From NCBI GenBank assembly GCA_003212515.1, contig QCPL01000006.1, positions 1 to 64,000 on the forward strand: DNA of 64,000 nt, in the 5' to 3' direction. Source of the stretch: Prochlorococcus sp. AG-436-M02 (GTDB lineage: Bacteria; Cyanobacteriota; Cyanobacteriia; PCC-6307; Cyanobiaceae). This document shows, one piece after another, positions 7,202 through 12,969 of this stretch. Each line of letters opens with the position of its first letter. The stretch's first letter is position 1. The position numbers and the translations under genes were made by a program. The notes under the pieces were generated by a model. The model did no database searches. It was not told the DNA's origin and saw only the letters and a program-made list of their open reading frames with translations.

Positions 7202-7612
7202 CTATGCAGCGATGGCGTCCTTAATCAGACCGAAGGATTCACCATGGCGAACACCTATATCGATAGTGGTCAAAGCACGGATTCCGATGGTGCCCTTGGC
7301 AAAATCTGTGAACGGATCGATTTCTATCTCAACGCCAGACCACTGCCCAATGAGGAGATCAGAGAAACGACCGTAGAGAATCGCGCTCAAGTTGCTACCG
7401 CTTCCTTTAGAGAGATTGCTTGGAACGTTGTTAGAAACGAGCATTCTTCTATTGGCAAAACGTGCCTCGCCTAGCTCTCCACCAAATGGATTGAGGAAGT
7501 ATGCACCGTTGGAATCTTTCAACTGACTGATAGCTGATTCGACCTTGCTATCGGATACACCAAGTATAGCGTTGGCAAACCTCAGAAGAGCAAAGAAAAC
7601 CTGTATTTCTAA
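7202..7612 (-). pseudogene. C-terminal remnant of an HK97-type phage major capsid protein
   Basis: Reading from about 7612, the frame gives ALLRFANAILGVSDSKVESA, then AYFLNPF, RRMLVSNNVPSNLSKGSGSN, LYGRFSDLLIGQWSGVEIEI and IGIRALTTIDIGVRHGESF. These are the hallmark C-terminal blocks of the HK97 capsid fold: (V)SNxVP, G.FS..(L)IG......V, and R....D..VR..ESF. The N-terminal delta domain and most of the shell domain are absent and there is no ordinary start codon, although TTG at 7522 could start a 106-residue piece. No terminase, portal or protease is nearby. It suggests element 1 once carried, or captured, packaging genes. Confidence 0.75.
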
Positions 7613-7616
7613 AAGT

Positions 7617-7680
7617 CGTGTGTAAAAAGAAGCCTCAAACCCCTTTCAAGAAAGAAGCCCTACACGCATTTCTACACGCA
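7617..7680. promoter_or_regulatory. Putative integrase arm sites, right end of element 1
   Basis: CGTGTGTAAAAAGA (7617-7630) is identical to 3797-3810. It is followed by a direct pair TACACGCA at 7661-7668 and 7673-7680 (12-bp period), matching TACACGCA at 3787-3794. The pair lies about 20 bp outside att2. Confidence 0.7.
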
Positions 7681-7701
7681 GGGCGTTGAGACTGATCTTA
7701 G

Positions 7702-7753
7702 AAACCTAGTCGGGGCGACAGGATTCGAACCTGCGACCTAGTGCTCCCAAAGC
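7702..7753. other. tRNA-Pro attachment site (att2)
   Basis: These 52 bp are identical to the 3' half of the resident tRNA-Pro, from beyond the acceptor end to the anticodon loop (CTCCCAAAGC). The tRNA 5' half is not present, so it is not a functional tRNA. It separates element 1 from the next segment. Confidence 0.9.
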
Positions 7754-7787
7754 CTCGGATGATTTACGTTAATTGACCAAGAAAGAT

Positions 7788-8072
7788 CTATTTAATCGAA
7801 TGTTCCTTTATTAAAGTTGATAGTTTGTTTACTCGAGGCTCATCTATAGGCCTTGTAGCGTCAAGTACAGCCGCACAACATAAAAACCAACTTGCCCCAC
7901 TTTCTAAATCCAGGCTTTCAGAAATGTTGGGAGGAGCAACAGAGAGAGAAGTTATTTCTCCAATGTGCAGAAAAGTCTCCCATAGCTCAGCTTCTAAGAA
8001 ATCGAGCTCGACTTTTGAAAGAAGCTTTGTTGCTACAAAATCTTGTACTAAGTCGGTTAATTCAAGAGTCAT
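7788..8072 (-). CDS. Hypothetical acidic helical protein
   Basis: The 94-residue product (MTLELTDLVQDFVATKLLSK...) is Leu- and Glu-rich and has no signal or membrane segment, with an ATG start. The minus-strand frame has the more protein-like composition; overlapping plus-strand frames are Ser/Cys-rich and look like shadows. It is divergent from the 75-residue gene that starts 45 bp away. Function unknown. Confidence 0.55.
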   Translation of the reverse strand: MTLELTDLVQDFVATKLLSKVELDFLEAELWETFLHIGEITSLSVAPPNISESLDLESGASWFLCCAAVLDATRPIDEPRVNKLSTLIKEHSIK

Positions 8073-8116
8073 ATCTTTATTATGGCTCTTATTCCCATTA
8101 GAAAAAGCGTTTAAAG

Positions 8117-8344
8117 ATGGAAGGGTTGAAAGAGCATGTAGAGAGTCTTATTCAACCAAGATCGACAAGTATTCAGTTCAGGCAAAAACCAGACATTGAT
8201 CTTGATACTTGGTTAAGGATGGGTGAAGCGGCAAATGCTATCTGCCAAGAAATGGGATGGGTCATTAGTAGTCCTAAGACTGCTGCTGAATGGTCACTAA
8301 TTTATGAAGCTATGGAGAAAGCAAGAGAAGAATCAGTAAAATAG
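8117..8344 (+). CDS. Hypothetical small protein
   Basis: This 75-residue, helix-rich protein (DIDLDTWLRMGEAANAICQE, EWSLIYEAMEKAREESVK) starts at ATG with GTTTAAAGATGGAAGG around it and no strong ribosome site. It is not recognised. It lies in the att2-att3 segment, which has no integrase. Confidence 0.55.
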   Translation: MEGLKEHVESLIQPRSTSIQFRQKPDIDLDTWLRMGEAANAICQEMGWVISSPKTAAEWSLIYEAMEKAREESVK

Positions 8345-8405
8345 ATATGTCGTAGCGCAGAGCTTGTTGGCTCTCCATCGGCACTAAAAGCATTTCTACA
8401 AACTA

Positions 8406-8597
8406 ATGAACACACTTAAATGTGTGGCAGCATTTTGCATTGTCATTTTGCTATTGCCACACCTGATTCTTTGGTGGGCCTGCGAGAGTAGACCTACAAC
8501 AATTAACAAGATGCGTAGCTGGGGCTACACCTGGAAACAAATTGGCGAGAGATATAACGTGAGCGCTTCTACTGCTAGACGCTGGAGTCTGGCTTAA
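8406..8597 (+). CDS. One-helix membrane protein with C-terminal helix-turn-helix
   Basis: In 63 residues there is an N-terminal hydrophobic helix (VAAFCIVILLLPHLILWWA) followed by SWGYTWKQIGERYNVSASTA and RRWSLA. The second part reads as a resolvase/Hin-type HTH (W..IG..Y.VS.STARRW). A membrane-tethered HTH this small is unusual. Part of the N-terminus could be a mis-set start, but the hydrophobic stretch is continuous with the ATG frame. Role unknown. Confidence 0.55.
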   Translation: MNTLKCVAAFCIVILLLPHLILWWACESRPTTINKMRSWGYTWKQIGERYNVSASTARRWSLA

Positions 8598-8601
8598 TTA
8601 G

Positions 8602-8805
8602 TTATTTGCACATCGGTTTGTTTCTATAAACAGGTGAATCACAATTGATTCCTGGTGGTGATTCCTTGGTGGTTTTTTCTGACCAATCCATAATTGGAGG
8701 ATTTTCGTAAGGGTTTAAACCTTTATCTCTACCTTGCGTATCTTGTGGACCTTGGCTATTTGGTAAGCGGTAATTAGGAGTTAATTCGAGGTTGGCTTTT
8801 AGCAA
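8602..8805 (-). CDS. Small Pro/Asn-rich protein downstream of the pilin
   Basis: The 67-residue product (ELTPNYRLPNSQGPQDTQGR...) contains two Cys near the end (NCDSPVYRNKPMCK) and no signal peptide. Its ATG overlaps the 3' end of the pilin gene by 7 bases, so the two are translationally coupled. It may accompany the pilin, but no family is recognised. Confidence 0.5.
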   Translation of the reverse strand: MLKANLELTPNYRLPNSQGPQDTQGRDKGLNPYENPPIMDWSEKTTKESPPGINCDSPVYRNKPMCK

Positions 8806-9380
8806 TTAATTTTAGATGCTTTCCCTTTATCTTTTGATAAATTAACTTGGTTTACTCCAGTTTGAGTATTAAAACAAGCAGAAACACCTAAACCTCTATT
8901 TGAACAACCACTTTCTAGTAAGTAGCAATATTTTGATACGTGTACTGGATCAGCAATAATATGAGTCCTGGAACTATCAAACCTAATCCTAATGTGATGA
9001 TGTGCACTAGGACTATGCCATTCATTTGATGTGCCTACTACCCTCATCCCAACATTGTTTTTACAATTTTTGATATTCGTTTCAGGGTGTGAACAGGCTA
9101 TGACAGAGACATATTCATCTAAATGTTTGGCATATTTAGCTATAGAGCCATGCTCAGCGAAGTAGGACTTAGCTGCCTTGATATATGAAGACACAAGAAC
9201 AGCGGCTTCCGCTTGTCTTGCTTTTTCTTTGAAAGACAAAAATTGTGGGATTGCAATGGAGGAAAGGACTCCGATTACCATTACAACAACTATTATTTCT
9301 ACAACGGTGAACCCTTCTTCACCTTTCCTATCTTTAAGGTAACTGAGTAAAAGTAATTTTTGTTTAGCTTTTAAAAGCAT
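8799..9380 (-). CDS. Type IV pilin-like protein
   Basis: The 193-residue protein from ATG 9380 has a positively charged leader (LLKAKQKLLLLSYLKDRKGEEG), then the prepilin peptidase site G^FTVVE and the N-methylated hydrophobic helix IIVVVMVIGVLSSIAIPQFL. The globular part contains six or more Cys, likely disulfide-bonded. An upstream ATG at 9464 would add a poorly fitting N-terminus, while the 9380 start reproduces the usual picocyanobacterial pilin leader. It would be processed by PilD and assembled into a pilus or pseudopilus. A pilin as cargo in an integrative element could alter adhesion, DNA uptake or phage reception. Confidence 0.85.
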   Translation of the reverse strand: MLLKAKQKLLLLSYLKDRKGEEGFTVVEIIVVVMVIGVLSSIAIPQFLSFKEKARQAEAAVLVSSYIKAAKSYFAEHGSIAKYAKHLDEYVSVIACSHPETNIKNCKNNVGMRVVGTSNEWHSPSAHHHIRIRFDSSRTHIIADPVHVSKYCYLLESGCSNRGLGVSACFNTQTGVNQVNLSKDKGKASKINC

Positions 9381-9469
9381 TATTCCTTGATTTTTAGTTG
9401 CTAGAGAAAAGATAAACCTATTTGATTTTGTATCAATGAAGAAGCTAGCTTTCTTTATTGACATGTTAT

Positions 9470-9512
9470 TACTTCTCGTTTTTGGCTGATCTAGCTCAAG
9501 TCTTCAGGCAGC
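9470..9512. repeat. 43-bp dispersed repeat, copy B
   Basis: It matches 1722-1764 at 41 of 43 positions. It lies just upstream of the pilin gene's outer ATG, between the pilin and att3. Confidence 0.85.
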
Positions 9513-9627
9513 CTTTACAGCTTTATTTCTTTTGGCGTAAAGATCAGCAAGAAACAGAAATCAAAAACCTTAAAGGTCAACAAAAAGCACCTTCGTTCAG
9601 TCTCTTCCCTTGTACTTAGACAGCTTA

Positions 9628-9647
9628 TGGGGACACTTTTGGGGACA
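9628..9647. promoter_or_regulatory. Orphan arm-site-like direct repeat beside att3
   Basis: TGGGGACA occurs at 9628-9635 and 9640-9647 (12-bp period), about 20 bp outside att3. That is the same geometry as the pairs beside att2 and att4, but no matching pair is visible at the left end of this segment. Confidence 0.6.
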
Positions 9648-9668
9648 ACCCTAAACGCCCATTCCTTA

Positions 9669-9723
9669 AAAACCTAGTCGGGGCGACAGGATTCGAACCT
9701 GCGACCTAGTGCTCCCAAAGCAC
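9669..9723. other. tRNA-Pro attachment site (att3)
   Basis: This 55-bp sequence is identical to 19425-19479, which overlaps the resident tRNA-Pro. It starts AAAACCTAGTCGGGGCGACA and ends at the anticodon arm (CCCAAAGCAC). It is the distal boundary of the youngest element. Confidence 0.93.
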
Positions 9724-9849
9724 TATGTTGTACGAGTAAGACTGATCATTTTCTCTAGTTATAGCAACACTTCAACCCATTGGCCTGGAATGGGCTTGAG
9801 ACTAGGCATTGCCTAAGTAGAGCTAAGTATTTACCATGTACTTACTACG

Positions 9850-9870
9850 GAGAGTGCAAAGAGAGTGCAA
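9850..9870. promoter_or_regulatory. Putative integrase arm sites, left end of element 3
   Basis: GAGAGTGCAA is repeated at 9850-9859 and 9861-9870. The same pair with the same 11-bp period lies at 19385-19405 at the other end of the element. Confidence 0.7.
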
Positions 9871-9895
9871 CTCCACAACCCAGTGCTTATTTCTT

Positions 9896-10279
9896 ATGGA
9901 TAAAACAACGACTTGGTTAGTTAGAGGTGCAGCTGTTGTTGTAATAGGGTTTGGTGCTGCCTCACTGTTCTCCCAAAGCCCAGAACAAAAAGAAGAATTT
10001 CAAACAGACAGAATGTTCGAGAAAAGCTATGCAAGAGCTGAAAAGGAATTAAAAAAATATTGCGCCCCACTCTTTAGAAAATGTTTGACTTATAAGTACA
10101 GCGAGTTCAAACAAGCCGTCAAGAAGGGGAATGTAGAGAAAATAGTAATTTTCATAGACGCAGGAGCAGCGGTTGTTGAATTAAAAGATGGGAAAAAGGG
10201 GAAAGTCAATCTTGCTCCTGATCAAGATCTTTTGGGGCTATTAAATAAGCACAATGTCGAAATCAAAGTGGGCAATTAA
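9896..10279 (+). CDS. Membrane-anchored protein resembling the FtsH periplasmic (FtsH_ext) domain
   Basis: From ATG 9896 the product has 127 residues: one N-terminal helix (WLVRGAAVVVIGFGAASLF), a charged spacer with two Cys, then YSEFKQAVKKGNVEKIVIFI, VVELKDGKKGKVNLAPDQDL and LGLLNKHNVEIKV. The last 60 residues follow the FtsH_ext pattern (YS.F...V..G.V..V.I, V.L.DG....V.L.PD..LL..L....V...V). The AAA ATPase and zinc protease domains of FtsH are absent. An upstream ATG (9836) would place the N-terminus in the arm repeats and is unlikely. The stop is 4 bp before the integrase, so they may be co-transcribed. It may bind host FtsH complexes; this is inference. Confidence 0.65.
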   Translation: MDKTTTWLVRGAAVVVIGFGAASLFSQSPEQKEEFQTDRMFEKSYARAEKELKKYCAPLFRKCLTYKYSEFKQAVKKGNVEKIVIFIDAGAAVVELKDGKKGKVNLAPDQDLLGLLNKHNVEIKVGN

Positions 10280-10283
10280 ATAA

Positions 10284-11555
10284 ATGAAAGCCAGAGAAGC
10301 ATCAGAACCGTGGGTGCAAAGTCTAAGAACTTTCCTTAGAGACTCTGTAGGCCCAAAATGGCAAGTTAGAGAAATACGTGGAAAATCATATCTTGCTGTT
10401 CGCTATGAAGGTGAAAAAAGAGTTTTTAGGAATCTTGGGTTTACTTGGTCTAGGGGTAACGCAGCCCAAATCAGAGAAGCCGTAGAAGAGATTTATGACT
10501 TAGTAGTTAGAAAAAGTATTTCACTAGAAGAGGCAGTAGAGCGAGTTAAAAAGACCAAGGTGGCTACACCTAAGACAGCAAAAAGAGCTAATCCCAAAGC
10601 TCTCTTAAATGCTTGGGAAAAATACGAGTCCTTCAAAGTAAAAGTTGCAGGAGACGTAACTCAAGACACTTGGAACAAGGAATATGGGAAGACTTTTAGA
10701 AGGCTGAAAGAAGTTGCTGCTGCAAATGCAAACGACCTACTAATAGAAGTAGGCAAAAAATATGAGCCTGGAACTCGTAGCAGGCAAATCAGAGTCCAAC
10801 ATGTAGCAGCTTTTCTACGTTGGGCAGTTTCTAAGCAATCGGGCTATTTACTACCAGAAGATGCATGGACACCACCTCCTAAAAATTCTTTAGGTGACTA
10901 TGTAGGACGCAAGAGCAAAGAGAAACAAGCTCAAGCATCCGCTCCAACGGTTGTGATAGAAGACAAAGACTTACTAGAGCTGGTTGACTCACTACCGATT
11001 GACCTAGACACCTATGAGAAGAAGCACCGCTTAAGAGAGAGGGCTATGGAGTGGGACTTAGCTATAAAGCTTGCTATCACATACGGCTTAAGGCCCATAG
11101 AAGTTAGCTACGACTATTTAGAAGTCAGGAAGAATAGCAAGGAATACATGTTTTGTACCTACGCAAAACGAGCTGGAGCTGGCACAACAAAACCTCGAAG
11201 ATTGTTCCCATTGCATCCTGAGTGGGAACAGAAATGGAACCTTATGAAACGGATCAAACAGAAAGATCCTTTACCAAAAATGACAAGTGGCGCAGGAGAC
11301 AGTTTCAAGAATTATTTGAGGTTCAATAAAGTCTGGAAACGACTAAAGGAACAGAATAAAGTCGTGGTTTATTCCTTCAGGCACAGCTACGCCAAAAGAG
11401 GGCATCAGATCTATAAGTTGAGTGATACAGAAATGGCCGCAATGATGGGTCATACAACTCAAGTACATAATCAGGCCTATGCCCAATGGTCTAGTGAATC
11501 AATGCTGGAAGATTCCATGAAACGAGCTATCAAATTTAGAGATTTGACTAACTAG
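10284..11555 (+). CDS. Tyrosine recombinase (integrase) of element 3
   Basis: The 423-residue protein has a long N-terminal arm/core-binding region and a C-terminal catalytic domain with Arg270 (TYGLRPIEV), box II VVYSFRHSYA with Arg366, His390 (MMGHTTQVH) and Tyr399 (AYAQW). As in the first integrase, the first His of box II is replaced (Tyr363). It is encoded just inside att3 and flanked by GAGAGTGCAA pairs at both element ends. With 55-bp identical att copies it is probably the enzyme of an intact, possibly mobile element. The gene ends in CTAG shared with a convergent small gene. Confidence 0.92.
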   Translation: MKAREASEPWVQSLRTFLRDSVGPKWQVREIRGKSYLAVRYEGEKRVFRNLGFTWSRGNAAQIREAVEEIYDLVVRKSISLEEAVERVKKTKVATPKTAKRANPKALLNAWEKYESFKVKVAGDVTQDTWNKEYGKTFRRLKEVAAANANDLLIEVGKKYEPGTRSRQIRVQHVAAFLRWAVSKQSGYLLPEDAWTPPPKNSLGDYVGRKSKEKQAQASAPTVVIEDKDLLELVDSLPIDLDTYEKKHRLRERAMEWDLAIKLAITYGLRPIEVSYDYLEVRKNSKEYMFCTYAKRAGAGTTKPRRLFPLHPEWEQKWNLMKRIKQKDPLPKMTSGAGDSFKNYLRFNKVWKRLKEQNKVVVYSFRHSYAKRGHQIYKLSDTEMAAMMGHTTQVHNQAYAQWSSESMLEDSMKRAIKFRDLTN

Positions 11556-11722
11556 GCAGCTTTAAAATTTCTCTTTTCTAAGTCCCACATTTGAGAAGCA
11601 ATCCTAGAGGTGAATTCTCTGTGAACATTTCTGGAAAGAGTGTTTACGTGCTTCTTTGCTCTAACTTTTTCAGCACCAACAAAAAGGCTTTCCATTGCCA
11701 TTTCGATCTCTTGTTCTGTCAT
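11552..11722 (-). CDS. 56-residue protein convergent with the integrase
   Basis: This short minus-strand frame from ATG 11722 (MTEQEIEMAMESLFVGAEKV, then RAKKHVNTLSRNVHREFTSR) is charged and helical, with ordinary composition. Its stop codon overlaps the integrase stop through a shared CTAG, a 4-bp convergent overlap. It could be a small regulator. The plus-strand frame across it is Cys/Phe-rich and unlike a protein. Confidence 0.6.
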   Translation of the reverse strand: MTEQEIEMAMESLFVGAEKVRAKKHVNTLSRNVHREFTSRIASQMWDLEKRNFKAA

Positions 11723-11967
11723 GGATATTTTGTGAGGGCACCAAACCTACCTACGGAAACTGGGAAGCATATCCGACTTTTTACCTAATTAATTGGCATA
11801 GGCACAATCGCTATATATGGAGTCATTTAGCACTAACTGGTACTACTTGTCCCTAATTGTGCTATAAGTAATCAACCTTTCGGACACCTCAGCGAACAAC
11901 GTTAAGTCGTACGCGTTAACTGGTATGGGTGTGGATGATGAGTGGCTCTGTCCTCCCTTTTAGTTTC
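11723..11967. promoter_or_regulatory. Intergenic region with inverted GCACAAT/ATTGTGC sites
   Basis: GCACAAT (11812-11818) and ATTGTGC (11856-11862) are inverted copies 37 bp apart, with TTAGCACTAA between them. They lie ahead of a run of small regulator-like genes. They may be operator half-sites for one of the HTH or ribbon-helix-helix proteins downstream. No promoter is clear. Confidence 0.35.
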
Positions 11968-12183
11968 ATGACTAGAAAACAGAATCGTTACTTCAACAGA
12001 TTCCAGATGAACGGCAAATCACATGCCATTTCATCTAAATCTGACCTATCCGCATCTAACATCAGCAAAAGTCTTGACCGCCTTACTTCAGGGCGTGAAG
12101 CAATCCGATGGGAAGCAATAGGTTTACTAGAAGACGAAGCTGTTCAAGAAGTCATGCGAATTAAATCAATACCACTCGCTTAA
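11968..12183 (+). CDS. Small hypothetical protein
   Basis: From ATG 11968 the product has 71 residues (MTRKQNRYFNRFQMNGKSHA...), basic at the N-terminus and with a helical C-terminus (REAIRWEAIGLLEDEAVQEV). A GTG at 11929 would add 13 poorly fitting residues. It is followed 3 bp later by a DNA-binding protein gene. Not recognised. Confidence 0.5.
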   Translation: MTRKQNRYFNRFQMNGKSHAISSKSDLSASNISKSLDRLTSGREAIRWEAIGLLEDEAVQEVMRIKSIPLA

Positions 12184-12186
12184 TAC

Positions 12187-12414
12187 TTGTCTGACAACTT
12201 AAGACCCAAATGGCTCACAACTTCTCGTGCTGCGAGAGAGCTGAGCATTTCACGTAAGCTTTTGCTTAATTCAAAGGATCTCTTTGAAAAAGAAATCCAT
12301 TACAAGCAAATTGGCAAAGCACCTAATAGCCCCTTTGTTTGGAACTTAGAAGAAGTTCTGAACAAAGCTCCCTGGTTGCCCTCCTTAGGGAGAGGTAAGG
12401 CCGATGCCAGTTAG
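12187..12414 (+). CDS. Excisionase-like DNA-binding protein
   Basis: The 75-residue protein, TTG start, contains WLTTSRAARELSISRKLLL, an N-terminal helix-turn-helix of the excisionase/HTH_17 kind, followed by a wing-like segment (HYKQIGKAPNSPFVWNLEEV). Its location, between integrase and replication-type genes of the same element, fits a directionality factor or repressor. Its start is 3 bp after the previous stop. Confidence 0.6.
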   Translation: MSDNLRPKWLTTSRAARELSISRKLLLNSKDLFEKEIHYKQIGKAPNSPFVWNLEEVLNKAPWLPSLGRGKADAS

Positions 12415-12510
12415 AAAAGCCCCTTTGCCTTCCAAGAAGGAGCCAATTGAAGACTAATAACAATTAAGAGTTGTTAATTAGTTAGCCCTAAGTAATAACT
12501 AACTAGCCCT

Positions 12511-12543
12511 AAAGGGCTTGGGATCACTCTTAGGCCCTTTTTT
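12511..12543 (+). terminator. Rho-independent terminator
   Basis: AAAGGGCTTG pairs with TAGGCCCTTT through a GGATCACTCT loop (two G-T pairs), followed by a T run. It separates the small-regulator genes from the replication-type operon that starts at 12579. Confidence 0.7.
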
Positions 12544-12578
12544 ATGTCTATTTTGTTGACAATGACCACAACACCTAA

Positions 12579-12785
12579 GTGACTGAACAAGAAAAAATTG
12601 ATTTTTACAAGCAGGATATTACTGGTGCGCCAATGGTTGAACATCTTTCTTTTAGGTGTACCAAAAGGCTTGCAATATTCCTAAAAACGCTTGCCCTCAC
12701 TGAAGGGAGAGAATGTAGCGCAATTATTCGCAGGTTAGTTACTACAGCAGCTATCGAAGAGGGCTACAACATAAATGGCTACTAA
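12579..12785 (+). CDS. Ribbon-helix-helix-like small protein
   Basis: The 68-residue product, GTG start, has the segment HLSFRCTKRLAIFLKTLALT followed by GRECSAIIRRLVTTA. That is the strand-helix-helix pattern of CopG/Arc-type regulators (L.FR....L...L...A...G...S..IR.L). It leads a three-gene overlapping operon ending in the RepA-like ATPase, like copy-control genes of plasmids. TTGACA lies at 12555-12560 but no matching -10 is clear. Confidence 0.55.
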   Translation: MTEQEKIDFYKQDITGAPMVEHLSFRCTKRLAIFLKTLALTEGRECSAIIRRLVTTAAIEEGYNINGY

Positions 12786-12969
12786 TTTCATTACTGCTCA
12801 CCCCCTAGAAGAACCTCCTGGCTTCGGTGAAATTCTTACAGACATAGATATTGCACTTGAACCTACTTGGACTCAGTTAGCAGTCCTTTGCGCCTGCATA
12901 GAGATTGCAAAACAAAATGACTTGACTCTCAGAGAACAACTTCATACATGGAGGCCCTTTGATGTCTAA
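12775..12969 (+). CDS. Small hypothetical protein between regulator and ATPase
   Basis: This 64-residue, acidic protein (PLEEPPGFGEILTDIDIALE) overlaps the preceding gene by 11 bp and the following ATPase gene by 8 bp, so all three are translationally coupled. No family is recognised. Confidence 0.55.
   Translation: MATNFITAHPLEEPPGFGEILTDIDIALEPTWTQLAVLCACIEIAKQNDLTLREQLHTWRPFDV

Noticed and set aside
7106-7474. Plus-strand frame of 122 codons across the capsid remnant
   Set aside because: The minus-strand frame shows HK97 capsid blocks; the plus frame has no recognisable features and crosses the hairpins.
7825-8199. Plus-strand frame opposite the 94-residue gene
   Set aside because: Ser- and Cys-rich composition typical of a shadow; the minus-strand frame looks like a real protein.
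11591-11788. Plus-strand 65-codon frame after the integrase
   Set aside because: The opposite strand carries a more protein-like 56-residue gene ending at the integrase stop.
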